DNA of 64,000 bases from Ustulina deusta. Taxonomy: Eukaryota; Ascomycota; Sordariomycetes; Xylariales; Xylariaceae. Each line of letters begins with the position of its first letter. Within the stretch, counting starts at the first letter, position 1. A model generated the notes under the pieces. It searched no databases, was not told where the DNA came from, and saw nothing but the letters and a program-made list of their open reading frames with translations. Shown here piece by piece: positions 1 through 12,339 of the stretch. The DNA lies in assembly GCA_023159155.1 (NCBI GenBank), contig JAJNNX010000049.1:372001-436000 (forward strand), read 5' to 3'. A program made the position numbers and the translations under genes.

Positions 1-1
1 A

Positions 2-2206
2 AATCGCCTCAATTTGAAAGAACTCCAGAAAACGTTCTTTAAGACCGGTATACTCCAAATTATATCCGCTCGGTCACGTCCGGATGCGTTCATGACAGAA
101 AAGACGCAAAACAATCCCGACGCAGCGCATCCGGGAATCGTCGATATTAAGATTACCAAAGTTGGACTGCTCTGGCGGAAAGAGATCACTAAACGGAGGA
201 CTCGGTCGCCATGGCAGGAGTGGGGTGCCATCTTGACTGGGGCACAGTTGTACTTCTTCCGAAATGCGGGCTGGGTCAAGAACCTGCTCCATCAACACGA
301 AGCTCACGTAAAGTCCGGTCATGATGGCGTCCCGCTTATATTCAAACCACCCCTGGAACATTTCAAGCCAGACGCGTTGATGTCGACGGAGGGAGCAGTA
401 GCCCTCTGGGATAGCAATTACAAAAGACACAAGAATGCGTTTGTTTACGTCAGGCATGGGGGTCTTGAAGAGGTGCTATTGGCTCAGAGCGAGGAAGATC
501 GAAATGATTGGCTCGCAAAACTCAACTACGCAGCCGCATTCAGGACATCGGGTGTTCGAATGCGTGGTGTTGTTGGCGGCAACTACGAAGGGCAGAGCCG
601 CCGAGCGATTCGCAGGTTAGACAGTACTGGTGCAACACAACTCATTCAGACTCCGACTGGAGAGGTGGCTATTAATCGCAGCAAGATTGATCATCAGATG
701 GCTCGCGATATTTTCCTTGCTCGGCGAACAATGATGCGTCAGAAAATTGAAGAAGCCGAAGAGAAGCTCGAAATCGCGCAGAAACATCTCGAGACGCAGC
801 TCAGAAATGCACGGCATCTACTAGTCCTAGCTCCGATTCAAGAGAGAACTCGAGAACAAGTCTGCAATGCTGCAGCCAAGATTATAGCCCAGCTGAGATG
901 GTCACGCATCGATTTCTGGAAGTTGAAGTGTCACCGTGATGTACTGGCCATGGATTTGGCCGAGGAAAGAGATATGAATGGAGACTTTAGGGAATCTTCC
1001 CCTGAGCCTCCCCTTGCTCCCCTCGAAATCAAGGGAGGTAACAGCATTCCAGCACATGAGGCTGAATTATCTCCCACCTCGGTGTCTCCGCCGCAATCCT
1101 CCGAGTGCAATCTGCAGCCAGATGTTGAGTCACCAAGCCTCGAGGTCTTCCATACACCACCCTCCAGCGCCATAACACCGGCATCTGAAGACAGACCGCA
1201 TTCGCATTTTGGTGATTCTAGCATTAGGAAGACGTCTATCTCTAGTATCGCTTCATCTTCTAAACCCACTGTGGCATCACACCCCCAGGAGGCCTCTACC
1301 TCTCAACATCGACCTAGGTCCAATCTCCTAGACGAAGATCCGGCGGAAGACAAGCATGAGAGGCATATGCTGGAGCAAACTGGGCTACTTGAACTGGATT
1401 CTTCTCGCACCTTCGATCGCCGTCCTAGCTCAGCCTACACGACTGATGAGACGCCGGACCGTGGCAAGCGAGGCAGTATCGGTGGAATTGACAAGGATCA
1501 GCCTGACAGAGGGAAGACACGTCGCAGCTTGCAACGTACTCTGCGAGAGGGTGCCGGTCATCTATCGCACCACCGAAGCAAAAAGGGTAAGGACTCGACG
1601 TCGATCGGGGGTATCTCTGATGACAGTACGCGGGATGAAGTCCTCTCTAGGGGCGCTGGCAGTTTTACAGTTCATGGTAAAAAGGCGTCAGTAATCAATT
1701 TTGGTACCGAGTTGCAAGGTATTGCGACGGATGAACACTTGAAACACCGGAAACAAGCACAGCAAGGTGACGACCTAGAGTCCAGGTCTCCTGGCAACGC
1801 TAACGATGATAATGATTTTCATTCCCTTCTTGGTCGTCTTCCCGAGCATTCGGGCCGATGTGGATCAGCGACAAGCGCTAGCACGGCGACGGCTCGGTCT
1901 TTCCGGGACCTCCATCGCAAATACTCGTCACGGGCATCTAAGGGCGCTGCCGGCGGGAATCTTGTTGTGCCGTCCGACGAAGATAGCGACGCCGCTCTAA
2001 GCTTCTCGGACGGCCGCCGATCTCCACTCCCGCCGCTTGATGATGATGAAGACGAAAACCGCGCGTTAGAAACGCCACTACAAGCCCGATTTTATACACC
2101 AGAGCCTCCAAGCTCCCCAGTACAGCAAAACAATGCTGAAGACGCTGAAGAAGAAACGGAAGAGGCCAGCCATTTCCATTCCTCCGCAGTTCAAGTACGC
2201 GCCTAA
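2..2206 (+). CDS. Sec7/PH-domain Arf guanine-nucleotide exchange factor-like protein, C-terminal part
   Basis: The open frame runs in from the left window edge with no stop, so this is the 3' part of a gene whose N-terminus (expected to hold a Sec7 domain) lies outside; 734 residues are visible. A pleckstrin-homology domain spans about residues 50-185, with the block beginning KVGLLWRKE and followed by SPWQEWGAILTGAQLYFF and, near the end, EEDRNDWLAKLNYAAAF. This is the PH_9 type that follows Sec7 in fungal Arf-GEFs. A helical segment follows (about 220-320, rich in E/K/R/L, probably coiled coil), then a long Ser/Pro/Asp-rich disordered tail. Known family role: GDP-GTP exchange on Arf GTPases at membranes, with the PH domain binding phosphoinositides. 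The Sec7 assignment is inferred from the PH type, since Sec7 itself is not visible. The gene is convergent with SRP72. Confidence 0.72.
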   Translation, partial: NRLNLKELQKTFFKTGILQIISARSRPDAFMTEKTQNNPDAAHPGIVDIKITKVGLLWRKEITKRRTRSPWQEWGAILTGAQLYFFRNAGWVKNLLHQHEAHVKSGHDGVPLIFKPPLEHFKPDALMSTEGAVALWDSNYKRHKNAFVYVRHGGLEEVLLAQSEEDRNDWLAKLNYAAAFRTSGVRMRGVVGGNYEGQSRRAIRRLDSTGATQLIQTPTGEVAINRSKIDHQMARDIFLARRTMMRQKIEEAEEKLEIAQKHLETQLRNARHLLVLAPIQERTREQVCNAAAKIIAQLRWSRIDFWKLKCHRDVLAMDLAEERDMNGDFRESSPEPPLAPLEIKGGNSIPAHEAELSPTSVSPPQSSECNLQPDVESPSLEVFHTPPSSAITPASEDRPHSHFGDSSIRKTSISSIASSSKPTVASHPQEASTSQHRPRSNLLDEDPAEDKHERHMLEQTGLLELDSSRTFDRRPSSAYTTDETPDRGKRGSIGGIDKDQPDRGKTRRSLQRTLREGAGHLSHHRSKKGKDSTSIGGISDDSTRDEVLSRGAGSFTVHGKKASVINFGTELQGIATDEHLKHRKQAQQGDDLESRSPGNANDDNDFHSLLGRLPEHSGRCGSATSASTATARSFRDLHRKYSSRASKGAAGGNLVVPSDEDSDAALSFSDGRRSPLPPLDDDEDENRALETPLQARFYTPEPPSSPVQQNNAEDAEEETEEASHFHSSAVQVRA

Positions 2207-3031
2207 TAATTGTCATTTCTCATTGCACAAGAATGTAATTAGCGATTGGGTGGAGCATCATCTTTCCGGAGCACCGCAAAAATGTTCTCATAGCAGGTTG
2301 TGGCGTTTTTGAAGATCTAGGGAAACAAATGGAAAATAGAGAGGTTTGTTTTCCGCAAGGCCTGGGGTCACTTCTTCATTCTCGACCCATTTATCCATCA
2401 TGTAACGATAGACACAGAGACGTGTAGAGCAGAGCAGAGCAGATAAGTAGTCTGGCTAGCCGTGTTTCTCTCCCAGCAAAATTCCTATAGACAGCTAACT
2501 AGCCACCTTGATAATTTTTTTTTCTTCCCTTCCTTTTATGAGTGATGAGTGATCGGTCCGCCATAAACTCTCGCACTATATACATCTGATGGAGCTTAGG
2601 GTACTCTTGAACACTTGTACAAAATTCAGGGGAGGGGAGTGCATGGAAAGACTATATAGACCGGGTATTAATTGCTTTTGCAACAATAGGATACTACATG
2701 TAATATCTATTGGTTTTTGTTTTCTTGCCTTTCTGCCTGTACATGTCCGTGATAACAACGAAAGGGGGGGATTGTTTCCTACCTTGTAACTAGGTACTGG
2801 AGACTTGTAGTTTCACGCATACTTGCTCAAATGGTTTACGACGAAAAAATTCTAGGGGTCCGCATAGAGTAGCATCACTACATGTGGCTGAGTAGGCACA
2901 ACTGCGACGAGTAGTCAAAATGACTCGGGGAGGAGGCTTATTGCGCTTGTCTGCTCACGGCACGTGAGATTGTCAGGGCATCTCGCATATATTACAACGT
3001 AGCCAGCCCCGCCAAGTTTCTTCCACGGCGT
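2207..3031. other. convergent intergenic region
   Basis: This is 0.8 kb between the stop of the Sec7/PH gene and the stop of SRP72, so it holds both 3' UTRs. The stretch around 2500-2540 is T-rich. No coding signal, tRNA or repeat was recognised. Confidence 0.6.
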
Positions 3032-5043
3032 TTATTTCTTTCCTTTCTTTTTCTTCTTGCCGCTGGTGGCCTTTTCCACCTTGACGGCCCCTGCACCGCC
3101 CACGAGTTCAAGCGTCTCCTCCTCCTTGACAACGCCGCCCTGCGTGGCCTCGTGTGCGCGCTTCTTTCCCTTCTTCCCCTTCGGACGGTACGTGCTGCGG
3201 TCTCGCAGCGGAAGCCACCGCTCGGGGTCTGGCTGCTTGCCCTCCTCATAGTCCTTTGGCAGCCGCTTTTTCCGCCGGCGCTTTGCGGTTTTCGCTTTCT
3301 CTGGCTCGTCTGCTGCTGCTCTCTTCCTGCTATTGGGCGTAGACGCCATGGCCGGGCATACGCCCGCTTGTATCAAAGCTTGGACATCGACGGCTGCTGT
3401 CAGTCGCTCCACGGGCGCTAACTTCTGCAGGTAGGGCTCGACCTTGGCGTAATCGCGGGTTGCGAAGGATGCTACGAGCCCGGCTGCTGCTGTAATGTCT
3501 TGGCCGGGCTGTGCGACCAGTTTTTCAAAAGTTGCCCCTGCTGCTGCCACGTCCTCGTGATTGGATGAACGGAGGAGCTCTATGCCGGCCTCGCGGAGGA
3601 GAGAGGTGGAGGGGCACTCTGGTTTTGACCGCCAGTGCGCTGAGGCTCTAGCTAATTCGGAACGGATCGAATTCTGCCGGCCTTGCAGTCGGTACAGCGC
3701 CACAGCCGCAGCCACGAGTCCGGGAGCAAACCGCACATCAGTATAATCGGCTGTGGTTGCGGTCTCCAAGCGTTTTAGAAATGTATCTAGTATAGTCAGA
3801 GCCGGGCCAGGGTTCCGCATTTGGACGTAGAGTTGGATGATTGTCAACAGAAGCCCCACGTCGTTCGGGCGTTTCTCCAATACCGGTAGAATTTTTCGGA
3901 TGGCAGCTTTGCCTTTCCCCATCTCGGTACGAGCAGCAGCACTTATGACGCCGAGAGGGGCGACATCGAGCAGCGCTGAGGGTGTGGACGCAGAGAGAAT
4001 CTGGTTGTTAGTTATTGATTCCGCCCCTTGAAACTTCTGCATCTGTAGGTCTAGGGCGTACTTGTTTCGCCTTAAGACAGATTGTTGATATTCAAATAGC
4101 TTGTCGTTGCCAGATAATTTGGCTGCGAGCTCAGAAACGCGCTGAGTCAAGTAAGGATTGCCTTCCGTCCCAGCTATGGCGACTTGGTTATTCTGAGCAA
4201 CTGCTCTTGTAGGGGCTTCGGGGATGCTACGGAGAGTGTCAGATATTAATTTAATAAAAGAGTTGATGTTGGTGCGCACTCGGATTGCACGACCAGCTTC
4301 TGTAGGCCGGCGGCTTCTGAGTCCTTGCCCAGCTGAGAGAGGACATAAATATGCTGAACAATAATAGGGAGCAGCTCGGCCTTCTTCTCGTCGGGCGAGA
4401 GGTCCTCGCTAGCCTCGCAGAGATCTCGGGCGCGTTTGAGCAAGACGGAGGCCTTGGCAAGCTCGGCTCGTGCAATGTGGGCGCAGGCGGCATTGTAGGC
4501 GGTTTCGAAGGACTCAAGATCAGCTCGAGAAGGCTGCCTCTCGCCGTCAGCTATCTGGTGACCGAGGCCAGCCCACTCTAGCTGCGCATTGGTGGCTAGG
4601 AGATTGATCTTGATGTCATTCGCATCGCCGTACAGACCGGGTGTCTCGCTGGCAAGACCATGATAGAGGGAGGCAGCGTCTGCGAAGCTCTCGGCGCGGT
4701 ATGCAATCTGGGCGCGCAGATGGCGGAAGGGGCGGGAGTCAGCTTGAGCTGGAGGCGCCTCCTCGGCAGTGTCCCAGGCTTCTTGGACGTGGCCGGTCTT
4801 ATATAGAGCATAGGCCTTCTCGAGGACACACCTGGACTCGAGCGCATGGCCACCTTCGGCGATGGCTCGCAAGGCGTCATCGAAGCGATCGAGTTTGAGA
4901 AGCGCAACGACTCGGGTGTGGTGGGCATCTATATTGGTCTTGGATATTTTTATGGCGGCATTGGCGAGCTTGAGGACTTCTCCGTGATCCTGGATGGTCG
5001 ATGCCCGCAAGAGGGAGGCCAGAGTAGCAGCGGCGTCCGACAT
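3032..5043 (-). CDS. SRP72: Signal recognition particle subunit SRP72
   Basis: Two exons: 4280-5043 and 3032-4226, with a 53-nt intron at 4227-4279 (donor GTGCGC, branch CTGAC, acceptor GTAG). Splicing in phase 2 restores the frame to give QSDIPEAPTRAVAQNN and a 652-residue protein, the usual size. The N-terminal two-thirds are TPR-like helical repeats (for example LANAAIKISKTNIDAHHTRV and FRHLRAQIAYRAESFADAA). Residues about 570-610 carry the SRP72 RNA-binding signature: a Lys/Arg-rich run, LPKDYEEGKQPDPERWLP, then YRPKGKKGKK. A Lys-rich tail ends the protein. Role in the family: with SRP68 it binds 7S RNA in the cytosolic particle that targets ribosomes to the ER. The start chosen is MSDAAATL at 5043; the frame stays open to 5259, but that extension is Pro/His-rich and unlike the family. 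Confidence 0.95.
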
Positions 5044-8000
5044 TGCAATGTTGGTTGATGTTGTTGTTGTTATACACGACTTGCACCAACTACGTCGACA
5101 TGGCGATATAATTACGCGCGAATGCAAGCAAAGTAATGTCCGCCGTAAGTACGCGCAGTTTCGGACGTAGTGGTGATAATGTGCGGCGACGTTGGTGGCC
5201 GTGTTGTGTGTGGATGCAGGGGCGGGCATAGGGGGGGGGGGGGGGATTGATTTTGTCACTAACTACCTACCTATAGGGCTATTCGATAGGAGGTCTTAGG
5301 TAGTAGGTACCTACCTCCAAATATATTGGATCCATGGGCCTACCTACCTACCTACATACATATATGCCGTACCTCATTGCGCTCATTACCTATTTATATA
5401 ACGAGGTACATAGGCATGGGGAGGGCTGAGGGTCAGGGTCAGGGTGTCAATTCCAGGTTAGGTACCTCCCTAAGGTAGACACGCCTTCCTTATTCATTCC
5501 CGCCATGATATAGGTACTAGCTCATTATTCGGTAGCCTATTAGATAAAACCTCTCGCATTGGTTCCCCCGAGACTATACTACCTAGACGGTATCATTAAA
5601 CTGTATAGCAGTTCGCCAGTTTGCTTTAGCCACATCAACAGTAGCACATTTGTTATCTACCTTCTGGGTGCATATATAAGGGAGGCTTTGGTCGAGGAAG
5701 GTTGTCCCCTTGCCCGTGTGCTCACCTCTCGTTGCGAGCAGTTCTACTCGGTCCGTCCAAGATATGTTCAGAGGAGGTTGCTAGTCGGGACAACGTTGCC
5801 ACCCATTACCCTAGCGAGGAGAGGAATGGCGTGCTACGACTGGCATCTTGCACTCATCGTACAACCCTTCTTATTCTCTAGTCGGCCCTTCTAAACCCTT
5901 AGGCACCTGCAGGAGTTCTGGGCTCTGACACGGAGGTCCGTATGAATGTTCGCTATAATCAGAGCAAGCAAAGGTCAAATTGAAAGCTAGAGTATCTTCA
6001 ACAAGTATCAAACTCGTTCTAGTCTAGTTGGCTGCTTCCCTTCCAAAACTGATACATTTGCAGGCAGCGCGTCTTTGACGCTTGCGGTTCAAGGTCACAA
6101 CCTACATAACATTATAAATCGAGGCTCTTCATACAATCAGTATTGTCTATCTGGGGCAAGCGATCCTCTATCTACCAATAGGGAAGAGGGGAGGATACCG
6201 AGCGAGGGGAAAGTGGGGACCAACAAACAGAAAAAGGGAAAAAAGGGATCAATGTGATGATTCTCCGTCTCGATATTATTGAAAAGGCACTACCTACCTA
6301 CTCATGCTTGGGGGGGGGGGGACAACCGTCTATACTTAGTTAAGGCACTTAGGTAGGCCGAGCATATCGTAATAGGCAGATCCTTGTACTTAGGTATGTA
6401 TAGGGTAGGTTAGGTAAAGTTGTCAGTTCCCCTTTTAGAATCTATATGGACTCTCCAAATCTATCTAATATAGTACTACCTACTTAGGTAGAGGTGCGCT
6501 ACACTGCCAATTAGGCCGTCGCCAATGCTCTGCGTCTCAAACAAACACGATGATCATAGTACACTGCAGTTCCATTTTATTATTTTACTATTCGTTTGTG
6601 CGAGACATTAGATATCACTGCGACAGCAACACACCCGCGGTCACTCAACGCAATCCATGGTAGGCGTCATCTCTGTTTGATAAGAGATCCTATTATTCTC
6701 GGCGCTCTTTTTCTTGGCAACTGGCTATCGAGCGGCAAACGCGCTCAACTCCACCCATACTTCACCTGCTTACAGCTATTCAGTATCTAGTGTGCGCATA
6801 GTGTAGAATACCTCCCGGTAGTAGGTAGATACTTGGGTATCTTAAATCAGGTACCTAGGTAGTGTAAACCCATCCTTGAAGCGTTCCAACGTTGCAACGG
6901 AACGTGCGGGTGCCAGGAGCAGCTAAGGCACGGGCCGAAAAATAACATCTACCTGGGGCGTACATGGAAGGGGGTACGTGTTCGACCTTTACTGTTCTGG
7001 CAGACTCTAGATCGAAAGTTGTGATGATAACCGTTCACAATATAAATAGCATTGACAATGCCATGGCTCCTTTCGGAACATAACTGATACCTCCAGGCTC
7101 CAAGAAGCCAGACTTAGTGGTATGATGCATCATGGTGTGCGTGGGGGGCACACGGGAGGTTGGATTCACAATACGCACATCCCACACCCGGCGTCCCACC
7201 CCCATGCAAATACCTGCTCCCATGTGTTTGACCGTAGGTACATGGCATGCAATACCTACACTAGGTGCCTAGTGTGACACGCCACTCACCATTACCAGGC
7301 GCAGATAATGGTGTGTGGATTCATGCTGCTCAGGATAAAGTATCGCTTATATTCCGCTTGTTTCCCGCCTTCCCACGCATGAGGATGAAGACAGTGAGAG
7401 GCGAAGGGGAAGAAGTTGGAGTTGGAGTTGGAGTTGTGGTTGTGGTTGTAGTGAGAGCAGGATGATGACGGTGATGATGAGATGGTGGAGGAATCAAGGT
7501 AAGCTAACGAGCTTACACTACCTAGGGTAGGTAACTAGGAAACATGGGCTTCCAGTTGTTCAATAGGGACAGGGCATTGCCCATTCTACCGATACTGGCT
7601 GTGCCGAGAAGCTCGAGGTTCCATTACAACACGGCCTTATCCAGTCGACAAGCAGAACCACGAGCTACAATTAATTATGCGAAAAGACAGTGGTGAATTG
7701 AACAGAGGCCATGCCGTCCCCCATGGCCCCATGGCCCCATGTGGTGTGGGAGGCAGTGGTGTGTGGTAAGTCCTGACTGATGATAATCAGGTCGCACATG
7801 CGCATGTATTGGCGCAGGCCGTGGTTCCCGCTCATGCGGTTCTTGTTGTATTTAACGTCGAGAGGCGGCGGCGGCAACGGCCTGGATTCCGGGTGCCTGC
7901 GTGTTAGTGGACGAGAGAGGTGCCGTAAGAGCAGCGTGAGAGTGCATTGCGGGTCGCTCAGTCTCTTATCTTTGCGCCATCTGGTGAGCCAGGAGCTGCT

Positions 8001-10899
8001 GATCCCGCCATCGCTCGTGATTCGTCATGTACCTGCAGTACGTATCAGACCCCGAAAGACAAGATACGGATTTTCGGAGAAATGAACCAAGATGAGGTTC
8101 AGGCTGAGTCGGTTCTTTTCCGCGAGCAAGAGGATATTTTGAAACGGGTCACGGGTTCGCCAAGTGAGCGAAGTGAAGGTCGAGATCGAGGGACTCTGCC
8201 TGCCTCGTTAGCTAAGCTAGACCAATGCATATACTGGTACTGCAATAGAGGAAACCTAAAGCACTCGGGAGCTTTTCTTCCCAGTATTGTACCTACTATG
8301 CTAGGTGGTGGACCTTCCACATTCACATGTCTAGGCAAGTCGGCCTGCTCACTCGACCAAGATGACCAAGATACTTTCTACACTACGCGCACACACGGGC
8401 GAGAGCGAACCAAGTGCTGTTATTGTTCCACCAAAGATTGGAGGGATAGAGTGCATATAAGTAGGTAAGTAGGTGATTCTGGCAATACCTTCGTGATTTG
8501 TAAGTGCTGTGTAGTACGAGTGGCAACTACACCAAGTAGGTATACCTATAGCATGCCCGCGTAGGGCCCCTTATCATGACCCCCACAATCCGACTTGGTC
8601 GGTACGGTACTCTACAAGTAAATTGCAGGCTTCTTCTCGAGCTGTACCTATCCTAGCCCCTCATATAGGTACTACAATGGAGAAAACGGGAATTACCCTA
8701 ACGGGGACTGAGCCAGCACACGTCACGGATCAGAGGTTCATCTTCTCCGCCGAGCCCCCAGTCACAGCCGGGTCCACTTGAGAATCCGCCAAAATGATGC
8801 GATCAGGACAGTGAGTGATGTGGCATTTTCTAATCTAGGTATGACTGGTTGCTGTACAAATACTGGTACTGCTACCTACCTAGCAAGAGCAGATGTTGCT
8901 AGTACGGTAGGAAGTATAGTGTGGCTTGCAGGTATGATGTACCTATATATATTACATATCTAACTACCTACCTACCTAGGTTGGTATCTATCTATCTAAA
9001 TTGGCGAGAGAGACGACTATGCGATTGCGCAGTCCATGTCTAACAGGTACTACAAGTAGGTATCCATCTATCTACCCCAGAGAGGTGCCTACACTTTTGT
9101 ACAAACACGTGCTATAATTCGAGGTAGGTACCTCAGGAACAAAGACCCTCCCACACAGGTACCAACCGGACTTGTCCTACTAGTAGTGTACAGTCCCGAG
9201 GTAGAGAAGATGCTGAATCCACGATGACTTGGAGCCGTCGGGTTTTAGTGGAAACCATGACAGAATTTACCCCATCAAGGTCAACTCGCGTCAGGGGGTA
9301 GCGGGTCATCCATCACCCATCCACCCATGTCCCTCCAACAACAACATCATGTCCTATCGCTCAATGCGCCATCGCCATCCATCACTATCTATGCTGTAGG
9401 GACGGTACCTAGTGTATCATCGCTGTTATCAACGCATTGTTTCCCACTCCCTCCATCTCACCACGCCATCTCGTTCCCATTGACCGCCATTCTTGTTGTG
9501 ATTCTGGTTGTTGTGGTTGCTGTTCTTGAATTCTCCTTGCCTTCCTTCATCTATAACATGGAAGAAGAGCGCATGGTTGTTAACCGAAGAAACCAGCACC
9601 TGCTTTTTGCGTTGATCTGTCTTTTGTGCGTGTTGAAGAGGCCCGCCCGCCCAAGTGAAGCCACACGCATAGTGTAGTAAACTGCAACGCGGAAAAAGAC
9701 CGGCTGGGGGGCTATATAGTGTAGCTCGTACCTCATAATAAAACAGTCAGAGTGAGACCGAGCGGGCGCGCGAACAAGCGAGGGAAGAGGAGACAGATAG
9801 AGAGAGCCGGCCAGATAGCGATGCAAGTGGGCGCCGAAACTCCCTCACGTCGCTACACTGCCAGGCCGCCGATGACTGTATTACCAGCACCATTGCCTGA
9901 CCACGACTGACGAACGACCATCACCACCACTGCTACCTTCTCCCCTACCACCAGCATCACCACCACGCCAGCCCCCGGCCCGGTACATTCGTCCATCATC
10001 TCATTATCGCCCAATACTACAGAGTACCGTCGGTCCTGGCCTATCGGTTCTCTCTGCAACACCCGTGTTCCCTTTCCCTAGTATAGCCACGCCTCCTACA
10101 CTGCGCGCGCAGTCCCCAGCATATCTAGCACCGGTTGACCCGCATGAATACCCTTCTTTAAACACCCTCAGCAGCCCGGACCAGGGACTTTCTCCTTGTT
10201 CTTGCACATGTTCTCTCCTCTCCCAGGAACACTACCTGCCTACCTGTCTCCTGCATGCATCTCCCCATCTGTCTCTCTATCTGCTAGGTATTCTTCATCT
10301 GCCTATCTACCTATCGTGTCGTCTCCCTTCTCTCTCCCTGTCTCCCTCTCGCCCTCTCGCCCTCTCTCTCCTACACCTTATCAGCCATCACCCGACATCT
10401 GCACGTCACATTTCGTGCAGCCTTCCCAAGGCCTGTACCCAGCATCCCACGCTCGCTCGCCCAGAGCCCACCCCGGTTGCTCGGTATCAGACTTATACAA
10501 CCGCACCCCGAGTCCACCCAGTACTGCCACTCGGCATCCGAATCGCTCAACCCCCCACCATCTTCGCGTAGCTTTATATGAACTTTACTGCTCCCCTTCT
10601 TCCTCTAGAGCCTCTTCTTGAGCTTAGCTTGCTTGTTTCATTATTCCTAGTGGCGGCGCGGCAGTAGCAATACTCTGTAATCAGGCCCACCCCCGGTACA
10701 AAGTTGCCGCAGGAATCCTTCCATGGACCAAGTATTCCCCACGAGCCCATTGCCTGTTCGCTGGCCTCGTGTTCGATAGTACGAGTTGGGCTGTGAGCTC
10801 CAACTACGCATCGTCAACCCTTGCTCACCCGAGAACCGCTTATATCCACAACTTATATCATCATTATTAGCCTCGGACCGGCTTGTGAGACCAGAAGCC
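5044..10899. other. gene-poor spacer with CCTA/TAGG tracts
   Basis: This 5.9 kb divergent region lies between SRP72 (-) and the next gene (+), so both promoters are inside it. It holds G runs at 5231-5245 (15 G) and 6310-6321 (12 G) and many CTACCTA/TAGGTAG tracts (5258-5355, 6288-6300, 6472-6492, 8938-8995, 9050-9133). Open frames of up to 173 residues (for example 7947-8468) show no recognisable domain, and I do not call them genes. Confidence 0.55.
10258..10376 (+). promoter_or_regulatory. pyrimidine-rich tract upstream of the 10900 gene
   Basis: A dense C/T tract (repeated CTCTCTCCCT, CTCGCCCTCTCG) lies 520-640 nt upstream of the ATG at 10900 on the same strand. CT-rich tracts are common in promoters and leaders of well-expressed filamentous-fungal genes. 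A regulatory role here is inferred from position and composition only. It also explains the spurious long frames at 10065-10621. Confidence 0.35.
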
Positions 10900-12339
10900 A
10901 TGTCGACGCGGTCGTCGCTGTCTTCTAGGGCAGGATCCCCCGCAATCGTCAAAACTGGACCTGACGAGGAGGCTTTGCCTAGTGGCCAATGCCGATACAT
11001 TCTCCTCAACCCAGAAATCAAGGGTCAACGCTGTGCCTGCGTTGGCTTTACACTTAACCGTTCTCATCCTGGCGTATTATGCCTATGCGGTCACTCCTCG
11101 TGTTACCATGTCAAATCTACTGAGACGCCTCCTGATAAGAGCGAGGTGGAGGAGCTTCGACGACGCATTCAAATGCTAGAGGGCCAGTTGGATCGAGATA
11201 ATCAGATGGGCATCGGAAACGCCCTTGGGCAGGTAGTGCAGCGCCTCGGCAACCTAGAGGAACAGTTCGAGGCGAGCAGAGGAGAAATCAGTCAGGATGT
11301 GAAGGACTGCTACGGGAATGTGAACCGCATGTGGATATCCTTCAATCAGCTTGACAGAAGACAGGCAACCTCTGAGCATAGGTACGACGAGCGGTTAGAC
11401 GGTCACGACGACGCTCTACAGAGGTTGAACGACAGGGTCATGGAGAACGACGAGGCCGCGATGGCCCTGGAAGAGCGGATGGATGCGCTGGAAGATAGTC
11501 CAATTCCCTCCCGTTCTCACCACCACCGTCATCGACGGCGATCAACATCAGAATCAGAGCGCACGAGACAATGGTTGTCGCAGTATGGCGGTACCTTGCG
11601 AACGCAGCCTCTCCCCACACCCACTCATGGGGCTACACAAATCCCGCCAGGCAGTATGCCTTATACCCAGACGAGAGTGCCATGGACCGTGCACGTGTCA
11701 CTATTGCCAACAGCGGCACAACCATTCCCGTTTGAGAAGGATACCAACGCATATAAACGGTGCTTGTCTCGTGGGCTCCACCAAATGGTAGCCGTCGGTG
11801 GGACTGACAGTGAATCGTTCACCAAGGCTATTACCAACGCCTTTGGTAGCCTGCTTCGTGGGAGAGAATGGATGCCGTTACAAGCACGTCTTTGCGATGC
11901 GGTGACCCTCGAGGGTTTGCCCATGTTGCGGCCTCTGGACTCGAGCTTACTCGGTAGGCCGTATGATCTAGAATTCCTAAGGCAGTATTGTGCTGTTTGT
12001 CACGTCACGGGAAAGGTCGAGTCACTTTATATCGCAATGGTTCACCATACGTTCTCATGGCATTTCCTCCGACGATCCCCCTGCCACCTCGATGGTCTAG
12101 AGGCTAGTTGGGAGTACGACTCTCTCTTAGACCCTGACGATAACTTGGATGACGACACTGGGGGGGAGGAAGATAGGCCGCCGGCCGGTGACATTATGCC
12201 GCCACTCCCATCTCTCAAGCGTACGGCATCGGAAATCTCGAGGGCACCCAGCTTTAGCGCAGTGGAGGGGGATGGGTCACGGCCAAAGTTAGCACGCATG
12301 CAGGTTGAAGTGTGTAGACGGGGAGTGGAGACGGTATAG
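10900..12339 (+). CDS. Fungal protein of unknown function with Cys/His cluster and coiled coil
   Basis: Single-exon frame of 479 residues from the ATG at 10900 (MSTRSSLSS); upstream in-frame codons to 10786 contain no ATG. Residues 31-70 hold a compact Cys/His set (Cys31, Cys45, Cys47, Cys61, Cys63, His65, Cys68, His70) in a context reading GQRCACVGF and CLCGHSSCYH, likely metal-binding. Residues about 81-230 are a charged, heptad-like coiled coil (EVEELRRRIQMLEGQL onward). Then comes a His/Arg-rich linker (SHHHRHRRRS) and a more globular C-terminal third (about 290-420). The end is acidic with a basic KRTASEISR segment. I recall similar short Cys/His-plus-coiled-coil proteins in other Pezizomycotina annotated only as hypothetical; I do not know the function. 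A role as a DNA-binding or scaffold protein is a guess. Confidence 0.8.
   Translation: MSTRSSLSSRAGSPAIVKTGPDEEALPSGQCRYILLNPEIKGQRCACVGFTLNRSHPGVLCLCGHSSCYHVKSTETPPDKSEVEELRRRIQMLEGQLDRDNQMGIGNALGQVVQRLGNLEEQFEASRGEISQDVKDCYGNVNRMWISFNQLDRRQATSEHRYDERLDGHDDALQRLNDRVMENDEAAMALEERMDALEDSPIPSRSHHHRHRRRSTSESERTRQWLSQYGGTLRTQPLPTPTHGATQIPPGSMPYTQTRVPWTVHVSLLPTAAQPFPFEKDTNAYKRCLSRGLHQMVAVGGTDSESFTKAITNAFGSLLRGREWMPLQARLCDAVTLEGLPMLRPLDSSLLGRPYDLEFLRQYCAVCHVTGKVESLYIAMVHHTFSWHFLRRSPCHLDGLEASWEYDSLLDPDDNLDDDTGGEEDRPPAGDIMPPLPSLKRTASEISRAPSFSAVEGDGSRPKLARMQVEVCRRGVETV

Noticed and set aside
5044..5259. Upstream extension of the SRP72 frame
   Set aside because: Open by chance; Pro/His-rich, unlike SRP72 N-termini, and the ATG at 5043 gives the family start.
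7947..8468. 173-residue plus-strand frame in the 5-11 kb spacer
   Set aside because: No domain, and its C-terminal part runs through ordinary spacer sequence; insufficient support.
10065..10621. Two overlapping plus-strand frames of 168 and 141 residues
   Set aside because: They lie in a C/T-rich tract, so the Ser/Pro/Leu composition follows from base composition; no domain was seen.
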